Shown here: positions 22,227 to 32,066 of the stretch, one piece after another | Position numbering within the stretch: position 1 is the stretch's first letter | Layout: each line of letters starts with the position of its first letter | Assembly: GCA_022661535.1 (NCBI GenBank) | Contig: JAKULF010000002.1 | Span: 372,001-436,000 of the forward strand | Direction: 5' to 3' | DNA length: 64,000 bases | From: Eutypa lata | Taxonomy: Eukaryota; Ascomycota; Sordariomycetes; Xylariales; Diatrypaceae | Notes under the pieces: model-generated | The model's input: the letters and a program-made list of their open reading frames with translations, nothing else | Databases searched by the model: none | What the model was told of the DNA's origin: nothing | Program-made: the position numbers and the translations under genes

Positions 22227-23810
22227 AAACATTTCGAATCTACCTTTCTACCTAATACGAAACCTCTCGATTAAAAATATTTTCCCTTCATTCGATCCGA
22301 CGTCTTCAATTTACGACCTTTTATACAGATAATCGGGCAAAGGGGGTATGCTTTTTTTGTGTTGGATTCTCAGAGGGAAGGAAAAAAATAGAGGGCGGGC
22401 ATGACGCGACCAGACCCAGCCAGCCGACCTACCACCAACTATTAACCCTACCTCACACACATATCGCACGGATGGCACGTCGGTTGGTTGGCAAGCAGGA
22501 CTGGCAGGCTTTTTTTTAATAGAAAAAGTCCGGTATTGATGATTGAACCTAGGAGCTCGGGTGGCTTCGCTTCTCTTGTGTTGTTTATTGGGAGTAGCTG
22601 GTTGATGTACGTCAAGGCAAATGAAGGCAAGGCAAGGCAAGGCAAGGCACGGCACAGGTGTGAAGAAGAGGAGGGGGATGAGGAAAGAAGCTGCTGGTTT
22701 GATACATTTGTGGGTGCATAGAGCTTCAACCAGGTAGCAACAATAGTTGCGTTGCAATCAGTAGCGGCAAGCCGGCGGAGCAAAAGGGAAAGGGGAAGGG
22801 GAAGAAGAAACCAGGGAGAGCCCGCAGCAGCGATGACACAGCACGGCACAACACGACGGCGGCGGCGGGCAACGGGGTTTTATGTCATGTCATTTCTTGG
22901 CCATGTTATTATAGTCCACCAAAAGGAACATCTTATTTTTTTTTTCTCTCTTCCTTTCCCTTCCTGGTGTCTACTACCCCCCTAACCCACCCCCTCTCTT
23001 CTATTATTGCCGCCCCTTTCTTCCCATCATCGCTTTGGCCAACCACGTCTGCACTCGAATACCTAGAGTTTTTTGGTTCTTTTTCCTCCCCCAGTTGGTT
23101 GCGACTTCTATATACCTCCTAGGTTGCGTGTGAGTAAGTCTCAGTATGACAACAACGCTGCCTGGGTTGTCTGGTTTTCCGGAGTTCAAAATGACGAAGA
23201 CCCCCTTTTCGCAATGTTATCGAATTTACATCACGTAGTTGATCTGATGCGCAAGCACACACTTACGCCTAGACTCCCACTACTGCTTCTAATCATCACC
23301 CCCTAGTATACGTACGTAACCTCTACGTGACATGACTTGACGTGACCGCCAAAAGCCTACTTACTATGTATCCTACGATTCCCGACTAGACAAACAGACT
23401 CCTTCGGTTATCTACCTACACACACACATACGGATTGAGTCTACCTACAGATAGAAACCCACTGAACTTTCTTTTTGCGTCGAGGCGGACACGCGTTTCG
23501 CCTAGGTAGTTAGTTAAATTTAGCTCAAGTAATAAGCTAGCTAGCTAGCCACCTACCTGGCTACGAGGCAAGCAACCTCTAGGTAACTATAGCCCAAATG
23601 CAACATCACGCAGAAACTCGCGTACGTTACGTACATACGTAAAAACGGACCAGGTGACAGACGAGTGCGAGTATCGAGAGCAATCGCTGGCTCTCCTATG
23701 TTATCTTTTCCCCTGGTTCTCTTTCTCGTGTTACCCATTCACCCACCCACGTATGTATAGGTAGTTGATCGGGTACATATATATTACCACAACCACCCTC
23801 CCAACCTCCC
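22227..23810. other. Convergent intergenic region, VPS74 / RBA50
   Basis: 1.58 kb between convergent genes, rich in simple sequence: a GGCAA pentamer tract at about 22624-22650, poly-T and poly-A runs, and GCTAGCTAGCTAG near 23536-23548. Frames here (for example 22311-22757 minus) are low-complexity and lack motifs. Probably 3' UTRs and spacer. Confidence 0.5.
22624..22650. repeat. GGCAA pentanucleotide microsatellite
   Basis: About five tandem copies of AAGGC/GGCAA, degenerating to GGCAC at the right end. Intergenic. Confidence 0.75.
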
Positions 23811-25229
23811 TCACTTGCCCCTCCGAACCCTCTCCCCCCACCCACCCTTCTCAAACAACCAAACAGCCTCGATGGCGAAAGCCCGCGCGCTCCTATGGCC
23901 CCTGCCCTCCTCCAAGCTCGCCTCGTCGTTCAGGCTCCTTAGCAGGGCCCCCTCCAGGACGAGCGCCCACAGCCCGTCGGCCATATCGTCACCGGGGCGG
24001 CCGAACTCGCCCCTGCCCAGGCGGTACAGGATGCGGCCGGCGGTCTGGTACGCGACGCAGCGCTGTCCGGGGACGGCGCTCCGCGCGAGCCGCGCCAGCT
24101 CGGGGACGGTGTAGCCGGCGGCCTCGGGGGCCTCGCCGTGGTGGTGCAGGCCCTTGGTGGTGGGGACCGCGCGCGCGATGCGCGGCGGCAGGAGCGCCCC
24201 GCGGAAGTCGAACCGCAGCGCCGACGCCGACACCGACGACTGCCCCGGGTGGTACGGCGAGTCCAGGTCCGCCGCGCTGTTGGGCGTCGGGATCGGCGCC
24301 ATCCACGCCAGCTTCGACGGGTCCGCCGGCAGCGACGGGAAGTACTTCTGGTGCAGCTTCGAGAGGAAGTCCGGGTCCGACGGGTCGATGCTGCTGCTGT
24401 CGGTGTCGGGCTGCGGGGGGTGCGGCCAGTGCGGGCGCGTGATTGTAGGGTCGGTTGCGTGCAGGATGTGCTCGGTGGGTGGGATCGGGGGTGCGGCGTC
24501 GTCATCGTCGTCGTCAATTTTTGGTTGTTGTTGTGGTGTGGGTTCGGTTTGTTCTCCTTCTAGGGGTTCGGAGGATTCGAAACGCACTCGCTTTTTGGTC
24601 GAGCTGTTTGTCGCTGTTGTGGGTTCGGTTTGTTCATGTCCGTCTTCTGGTTCGTCTTCAACTGTAGCCTTGAAATTTCGTGAATTACTATCAGACTTGG
24701 TTGATGTGTCCTCTACTCGTATGTCCGGCAGAGGAGCTTGTGTTTGTTGTTGCTGTTTTAAATCGGCTTCGGGGGTATCGAACGGTGAAGGGCCTTCCGT
24801 CTCGTCCAGATTGGCACGCTTCAGTAATCTCTCTAATGTTGATGGATCCAGACTACCAAATAGCTCCTGCCGTGCTGCTTCGACCTCCTCGGGGGACATG
24901 GAGGCCAGTCTGTCATTGTTCTCACGATCTATATTGTGTCGCTCTTTCGCCTCAGGGGTTTCGTCTGCAGAGTAAACGGTGGGTGGTGGTTGTGCGCCAT
25001 TCTTTAGAACGGAGGAGGGGTTATTATTACTTGATGAAGTCGAAGTCGTAGTAGATATCTGTGGTTTCGTCTCTTGTACTCGTCGCTTCTGCTTGAAGGT
25101 AGATATACGTGTGCGCTTCTTATGCTCTGGAAATCCGGAGCTTGTTGATTTGATCTGAGGAAAGCTGGGAGCTTTTGGTTCGGTTGCCTCTTTTTCTTTG
25201 ATGTCCGTTATTAAGAATGTAGGATCCAT
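23811..25229 (-). CDS. RBA50: RPAP1-like RNA polymerase II assembly factor (Rba50 homologue)
   Basis: A single exon of 472 aa. The RPAP1 family helps build RNA polymerase II and is needed for its nuclear import. The N-terminal RPAP1 motif is seen at about residues 98-143 (IDRENNDRLASMSPEEVEAA followed by RQELFGSLDPSTLERLLKRA). The RPAP1 C-terminal motif lies at about 335-408 (LRFDFRGALLPP, GLHHHGEAPEAAGYTVPELA, then QRCVAYQTAGRILYRLG). Between them is a disordered, acidic and Gln-rich linker with a short Asp run. The size suits fungal members, which lack the long C-terminal extension of animal RPAP1. It is divergent from HPC2 across a very long shared upstream region. Confidence 0.88.
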   Translation of the reverse strand: MDPTFLITDIKEKEATEPKAPSFPQIKSTSSGFPEHKKRTRISTFKQKRRVQETKPQISTTTSTSSSNNNPSSVLKNGAQPPPTVYSADETPEAKERHNIDRENNDRLASMSPEEVEAARQELFGSLDPSTLERLLKRANLDETEGPSPFDTPEADLKQQQQTQAPLPDIRVEDTSTKSDSNSRNFKATVEDEPEDGHEQTEPTTATNSSTKKRVRFESSEPLEGEQTEPTPQQQPKIDDDDDDAAPPIPPTEHILHATDPTITRPHWPHPPQPDTDSSSIDPSDPDFLSKLHQKYFPSLPADPSKLAWMAPIPTPNSAADLDSPYHPGQSSVSASALRFDFRGALLPPRIARAVPTTKGLHHHGEAPEAAGYTVPELARLARSAVPGQRCVAYQTAGRILYRLGRGEFGRPGDDMADGLWALVLEGALLRSLNDEASLEEGRGHRSARAFAIEAVWLFEKGGWGERVRRGK

Positions 25230-28200
25230 GGCGGGGAGTCTAGCGCGATTCTCTGTTTTGAAGATGGAAAATATTACGATTCAAGAATCTTCTCAGAGCC
25301 ACATGTGTTGTTATTGGTAAACTGCAGCTTCTGAACTACCATGAAAAGTCACGATCTTTTGGGGTTGGTTAAACTTAGAAAAATGACTTGAGCAGTTCGA
25401 ATTATCAATGTGACTATGTAGGCCCAGCTGGTAATGATAAGGCTTCAACGTTGATAATGACTAGTTGGCGCATTGACCATGTTCCCCTCCAGCTCTTAAA
25501 ATAATTATTAAAGTTATTAAAGGAAATAATGGGATGTACGTACCTATGTACCGTCATGATACCCATATGTAGTTAGACAGTTTGACAGCTGTTAGGCTAG
25601 ACTAAGATTAGCACTGTACATTAGCGCGAATCTATCTCGGCTAGATGTCCCTTTGAAAAGAGAGACTTCTGTTCCAGAATTTCCAGCCGCGAGTGGAGTT
25701 GTGATGTTCAAATGGGAATTTGAGACGCCACCTTTTGCCGCGACTTGTCCCAATGAACAATCCACGCAATAGCCGCTTGTCAGAAACTAATCAAGCAAAA
25801 CGTTTCACATTAATCGGAGCTGAAACATGTACAACTATACTCTTTTGAATAATTATAGCCACTAGATGAAGTTCGAGTAACTATCTGAATGTCTTAAACA
25901 TAATATGTTTGTATGTAGGCGTTGGTTAGTTGTGCCCGGTTTTGTCGCATGATGTAATTAACTAAAATCAAGTTAATATCTTGCGAGATAATCACAAGCG
26001 TATATACCTAGTACTAGTTGGCAATTGCTACCCTCTATGAAAGGAGTGCAATTGGTGGCTTGCTCTGTTATTAGTTGGTTGATAGCTAGGTACTAAGCTA
26101 ATACCAAAGCCCAGTTCCAGACCGCCAGTATTAATTAGTAAGACAGGGTCACCAGGCTGTGTGCAATTTATAAGCATGTTGGGCTTTCAAAATATTTTTT
26201 AAGATAGCATTACAAGTAAGACGGAAAAAGCCAAGAGTATTTATAGATATAGATACACATACATATAACATACTTAAGTACCAAGGTAGTCTTGAAGATA
26301 TCGATTTAGGTAATAGTTGGACTATATTCCTCCAAATGCAGATGCAGGTGCAGATACACTTGTCATATCACTCAATCACGAAATGCCACCGGTTCCCAAA
26401 CGCGGCTTAGCCGATCTGTGTGCCGGGACCCGCTTTCGAACTAACCATGCTGCCATGTACCACACACCCCTGTTGAACTCACGCGGCTATCGTGCATTAA
26501 CCTGGGTCACACCGGGCCCTGGTCTTGTCCTTCCTATTCTTTGGTTTCCGGTATAGTTATTAACTAGCCCTGCATATTGGCAATGTTGTTTTTGTCCTTC
26601 CCCACACGACCACGCCTCACACACTACCTACATACACACATTAAACCTTGCACTATGATTACTAACTAACCAATCCCATCATCCGGCCCCATTCCAGAGC
26701 ACGGTCCGAGGTTGGCAAGCTCCCCCTATCAGATAATAGTGTTTTTCCCCTTCTTCATTAATTAGGTATTAGTAAACCAATCCTCCTCGACGTACATATA
26801 TATACTACATACTACCACTACCTACCTACCTAATCAACGTCAACATGTCCCACCTCTATGTAGCTACAGTGCAGAACCCAGTGCTGCAGCAGTACTCACC
26901 AGCCACACAACGCGTTCCAGCCAGGCAGCTCGTCAATGAAGTCCGGTGACGACGATCTTGCAGCAGCAAAGGCCGGCTAGTGAACTGGCCATTCCGTGCA
27001 AGGAGGAGCTTGATTGCTGCGAGCTGTTATCCTGTCCTATCGTACTATGCCATGCCATGCTTGCTGTCTTCCATCTTCTGTCATCTGCTGCCTGCCTGCT
27101 CAAGCCCCATGTATGTATACGCTTCGCCGGTTAGTTAGAGTCTTTGTACAATAATACCGTACCTTTTATTTTCTTCCTATGCGCGTTCGTTCGTTCCGAC
27201 TAGCTCTATTCTAGGTAGAGGTAGTCGGTCTCTCCCTCTCACTCTTTCTCTCTCACCTGCTTGATTCTTCCGGTCTGCCGCTCCCCTGGTTCGTGTTGAT
27301 TCCTATTCTTCCCCTGGGTCGTAGGCGATGTTCCAATTCCCGCCTTCGCGTCTTAGGCGGGGCCCACGGCCCATGGCCTAAGTTCCTCCTCTATGGTTCT
27401 TTCTATGCCTCTATCATCATCATTCATACCCCCCCGAAATACCCCCATGCCATCCATTACCCAAATTCCCCGACGGATGACTTTTTTTCTGCCCATCAAC
27501 TAGTTTCCCCCATGTCGCCCTCATGGATCGTTGCCTTCCCGTATCCCCCCTAGTCGGTTGTTTAATTCTTTTTTCTCAAATAAAATTTCCCACGCATCTC
27601 TTAAACTCTTTTCCTGACAGATTTCTGGTGGTCAGAGCCCCGTTTTTTCTTTCGCTCATCCGCCTTATTCAAGAGTAATACCCAATTTCTCCAAAACGTA
27701 GCCATCCCCATCCTTCTCGTAATTCTCTACAAACTTAGTTTCTTTCCCTTCATTTCACCTTTTTCCACAACAACTAAGTTGGTGTTGATGAACAAAATCA
27801 TCTAAATCCATCATTTCGCAGCGCTTTTCAACCTTTCTTTCTTTAGATTCTGATGCATCGAGGTTTGATGCATTATAATCTGTAATTATTAGACGTCTTT
27901 AGTCATCTTAATACGTGTTTTCTCGCGACGAAAAAAGGATTCCCGACATCAGCTTGTACCATCTGCGCTTCTTCATGAGGGTATTCAGATTTGGACCCCA
28001 CGCACGAACCACGAACCACGATCCAGCACAACTCTCCAGTCACGTTACTGGAACTATAATCAACCACCGGTCATTCCCGACATTTTCATTCATTGCAATT
28101 CACTTGCACCTGAATTGATTGCATATATTTTGCAACCCCACAAAAATCGTCGTTACACTTTTAGAACCTACAAAACTTCCAATTGTAGTAGGTACCGACT

Positions 28201-28536
28201 TACCATACGACCTTTGAAACAATCAACCACCAACAACAATATTGCAACAACAGCCTATTATCCGGCATCACATCAAGGAATTATTATTGTTGTTGTATGC
28301 ATGCGTACTATTGTAACATCCGTCTTTCACTATTTGCAGGCCTTTGCATATCTCTTAGCTTTAGGCGTATCTCTCAAGGAGTAATAGTAGTACAGTTACG
28401 GTACATGGGCTACTGGTAATTAATTCGTCAATTGATCTCAACCTGCGCTGCGCTCGGACCCACTCCACTGCACTCCAGGTTGTAGCTGCCAATCAGCTCC
28501 CTGCGTTTATTTTACTATCTGCCTATCGAGGATAGT
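25230..28536. other. 3.3-kb divergent upstream region, RBA50 / HPC2
   Basis: The longest gene-free stretch between housekeeping genes in the window. The right half (about 26600-28500) is pyrimidine-rich, with CT and TTCTTTC tracts and many short upstream frames, as in a long fungal 5' leader. I cannot place a transcription start. No RNA gene or repeat with terminal inverted ends was found. Confidence 0.5.
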
Positions 28537-30471
28537 ATGGCCTCCAACAATATTACCATGAGATATAGTTCGTCGCCAGAACTATCAGACCCGCCATCTG
28601 TCCTCTCTGGACCTAACTCGCCTAATGGATATGACCGGGTCCGAACTGGTGGTGAAGGGGATGAGATTGTTGTCGACCCCACGACAATTCGGTATGATGG
28701 AACAGGTCAGCCTATGTTAACGAAGGATGGCTTGCCTCGCAGAAAGCCCGGACCTAAGCCAGGATCCAGAGTAGCAAAACGAAGTAGTACTCAGCCTGGC
28801 GAGGAAGGGGAAAAGGTCAAACGACAACGGAAGCCTAAGGATCCCAATGCACCATCAGTTCCCCGAAAGCGAAAGGTTGCATCTACACCTAATGATGAAG
28901 GGGGCGAGGCAAAATTACGGGCTGTTAGTGTCGGCGTTGGGTCGAGTACGGGATCACGACAATCCAAGCTTACGGAGATGACTTCCACCACGCAGAATCG
29001 ATTAGAATCCGTTTCACACAAGGTCCCGAAACGTGAATCACTGCCCGAATCTATGTCTAAAATCTTGAACGCTGACCCTGAGCCCCAACAACCACAACAC
29101 CAAGCACAGCCCTTACGACCTACCGCCCCTTCGCGGAGTAGTGGAACAAACTACGACCCGATCCGGTCTTCTAACTACGATCCTGTCAGAGAAACGATGG
29201 TCACCCATAGTTATTCCAACCCTCTAGGATCTCCGCGTGCGCCTACTGGAAGTGTCGTTAATCGACCTAGTGCATCTCCTTCTATCGCAAGCCTTGTGGA
29301 TCCTCCTGTACAGAATATGATCTCCCCTTCTCACTCCCACACTTCGTTTGCGCAAAATTTACAACAGTCTCAATCTCAACGCAAGCCTCAGGAATCCAGC
29401 TCGATGCCTACATCACCGAACCCCTTACGCAAGGAATTCCCGCCTCCCCCTGCGCCAAAGGCACCCACTTCTTCTGAGATAAAGAAACCTGCTCCTCTCC
29501 CTACTATTTCGTCAGCGGCATCAAAGATCGAAATTCGACCAAGCTCCATCACTACTATTGGCGCTGCTGGTCCTAAGCGAACGCCACCCAAGAACCAGAG
29601 CACTACATCCTCATCACCACGTATCACTGCCACGAAGGACTCGTTAATACCAATGCCTGGCGGGTCTGATCGCTCGATTCTCGACTTTGGCAAAGCCGAG
29701 CCTGGCTCAGAGATAACCACTCCTTCCATCATATTAAACGTACCTTTGAATGGGGAGACGAACAAATATGTGAACTTTATGCGCATGGCTGAGGACCAGT
29801 ACGGGTGGGAGGCGCTTCACCCGCGCCAAGCTGAACACAGAGCTCGCAAGGCTCGAATTGCTGCTGCGTCTGCTGCGTTAGCTCAGAACGATTCGGGACG
29901 GGAGGGAGATGAGATGTCTGTCGATGAATCCGAGAATGAGGATTCTAATGTCGAGATGGGTGGCACCAGTGGGCCGGACAAGCCGGATGGCAAGCCGGCA
30001 AAGAAGAAGCGACATTTCAAAGAGGACGAGTACGACAAGGCAGATGATTTCGTTGACGATTCTGAGCTTTTATGGGAGGAGCAAGCTGCAGCTAGTCGTG
30101 ATGGTTTCTTCGTTTACTCTGGCCCCTTGGTGCCGGAGGTTGAGAAGCCAGAAGCTGGACGGTACGTTAACAACACCCATTGTCATTTTGCTATACTAAC
30201 GAATTCTAGTAGTGATCAACCCAAGCGAGGACGTGGTTCGCGAGGTGGTCGTGGCGGCGCCCGAAGTGCGACGGCAGGCACGGGACGAGGCCGCGGAGGA
30301 GGCCCAGGTTCCCGAGGCGGTGCAGTGCGCAAACCCCGCATGACCAAGGCCGATAAGGAGCAGATGAACCGCGAGAAAGCGGAACGCGAGGCCGCATACT
30401 TAAAGTCGACCAACGGCGGTGGATCATACAACGTACTCCATCCTGGCAGCCCCCCCTTTGCTGGCTTGTAG
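28537..30471 (+). CDS. HPC2: HIR histone-chaperone complex subunit Hpc2 (ubinuclein/HRD protein)
   Basis: Hpc2 is a subunit of the HIR complex, which deposits H3-H4 outside S phase and represses histone genes. The Hpc2-related domain is at about residues 505-542 (KADDFVDDSELLWEEQAAAS then RDGFFVYSGPLVPE). The first 440 residues are disordered, Pro/Ser-rich and basic, with RRKPGPKPGSR (AT-hook-like). The C-terminus is RGG-rich and basic. The frame is open throughout as 644 aa. A perfect intron candidate lies inside it at 30162-30209 (48 nt, GTACGT donor, ACTAAC branch, TCTAG acceptor). It is a multiple of three without a stop, so splicing gives 628 aa and retention 644 aa. Spliced form preferred. 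Confidence 0.88.
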   Translation: MASNNITMRYSSSPELSDPPSVLSGPNSPNGYDRVRTGGEGDEIVVDPTTIRYDGTGQPMLTKDGLPRRKPGPKPGSRVAKRSSTQPGEEGEKVKRQRKPKDPNAPSVPRKRKVASTPNDEGGEAKLRAVSVGVGSSTGSRQSKLTEMTSTTQNRLESVSHKVPKRESLPESMSKILNADPEPQQPQHQAQPLRPTAPSRSSGTNYDPIRSSNYDPVRETMVTHSYSNPLGSPRAPTGSVVNRPSASPSIASLVDPPVQNMISPSHSHTSFAQNLQQSQSQRKPQESSSMPTSPNPLRKEFPPPPAPKAPTSSEIKKPAPLPTISSAASKIEIRPSSITTIGAAGPKRTPPKNQSTTSSSPRITATKDSLIPMPGGSDRSILDFGKAEPGSEITTPSIILNVPLNGETNKYVNFMRMAEDQYGWEALHPRQAEHRARKARIAAASAALAQNDSGREGDEMSVDESENEDSNVEMGGTSGPDKPDGKPAKKKRHFKEDEYDKADDFVDDSELLWEEQAAASRDGFFVYSGPLVPEVEKPEAGRYVNNTHCHFAILTNSSSDQPKRGRGSRGGRGGARSATAGTGRGRGGGPGSRGGAVRKPRMTKADKEQMNREKAEREAAYLKSTNGGGSYNVLHPGSPPFAGL

Positions 30472-32066
30472 GATTTGTACAGCACGCGGAATATTTTATA
30501 GGTGGAGTCATAAGGTGTACTTTGAACTTCGCGGTGATCGAGCTGTTATTATTACCATCGACATTTTTTTTCTTTCGCTCATAACGGTAGAGCAGAGCAG
30601 AGGATCGACGGATGGATGGACGGGGGCGACAAGGTGTTTTCGGCGTTTCATTACGGAAGGCGATAGGTCTGCTTACTAGATGGCAGCTGGATTGATACCA
30701 TTGTTTTCCCTGTACAGGTATTCGTAACTACATGCATACATATTGCTCTACGGACAGCATGGGTGTATGGATGATTGGAGGAACAGATGGAGTGAGTGAG
30801 TGAGATGGGAGAAAGCCAGTTGATTGCATCTCCTGGACTGACTGCCTACCTATCTACCTACCAAAGGTATATGTAAACTACCTACCTAGAGTAGCTACAT
30901 CGCTAGCTACCTAGCCCACATCACGTCCTGAAGCGTGCGTTTCCTTTAGACGAAGCAAATCATCACTTACTTACATGCTCTATACCATCGTTATTTATGA
31001 CTGTGATATGTTTGATGTCACCAATGAGTTTTCCTTAGTATTCGCTGATAACCTACCTAATCTTCTAACAGGGGCATGTACTTCAGCCCCTATCCCTGTA
31101 CACCTACTTTGGGCTTTCAGCTAAAGCCATGTGCTTGTTTTATATGTAATTTAGTGACGTCTCTAAACGGCCGATCACGAGAATGCCAATTAATTTGATG
31201 CTTTACTTGACGACATAAGAGACAGCATTTAAGTCAAGTTGCGTGTAAATTTAGGGTTTCGCCCAGATTATGTACAATACCTGTGTACCTGCGGTTAGTG
31301 GGGCAAGGGGCGACGATTGCGATTTGAGGTTATATTATTTAAATATCCAATGGCTTAAGAGTTACATAATAATGATAAGTAGTCTTAACTTCTTCTCCGC
31401 CGTAGTATTAGTTAGGTAGGCTATAAATAACTCTTCCGAATGGAACACTCAGTCGTCACGCAGATAGATGAACAGATAGGTTCCGTGATGCGGGAAGTAT
31501 GTAACGTGTAGAGAATATTCAGAGAATGCGTATTCAAATATAACTACCTAGTCACTAGATATATAAATATTACGCAGGCTGTTACAAACCAAATCAAGGC
31601 CAAATACGAAAGATATAAAATCATCTCAGAATAGACCTCGACGTTAAGAATACGGACATGGGTGTCAACTAGGCTTGCACTTCTCAGCTTAAACGCAATA
31701 GACGAAGAAGAAAAAGCACAAAAAGATGCGATATAACAGAGGACTCTTAGACTCCTAAGACTAGGTAGACTGGCAGGGAATCGGACCGCGGACCACTCCC
31801 ACGTTTTGAGTAACGTATACCTAGTAGAGGACTGACTCATCCTGCTACGGGGGTTTTCTACTAATCAACCAAAAGCCCGAGGAGGTCTTGTGATCTTTTA
31901 TATATCACGGAACCAAGAGCCCCTTTTGCGAAGAGGTTTGAAAATTTTCGTCGTAAAAACTGCTTTAACCATGTGTGTTTCTCTAACTGTCTGTCTGTCT
32001 TGTCTATCTAGCTCTAGTTGGCAGTGAGAGTAAAGGTGTGCTAACAGGCGGACGGGTGGATTAGTT
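30472..32066. other. Convergent intergenic region, HPC2 / MFS transporter
   Basis: 1.6 kb between convergent genes. Contains GAGTGAGTGAGTGAG at about 30790-30805 and CTACCTACC-type runs near 30845-30890. A minus frame of 98 codons at 31544-31840 is Ser-rich with one hydrophobic stretch, but nothing supports it as a gene. Confidence 0.5.

Noticed and set aside
26317..26556. 79-codon plus frame upstream of HPC2
   Set aside because: No conserved motif and no sign of expression; kept only as part of the long upstream region.
31544..31840. 98-codon minus frame with a hydrophobic end
   Set aside because: No homologous motif recognised, no splice or promoter context, lies in a convergent intergenic region.
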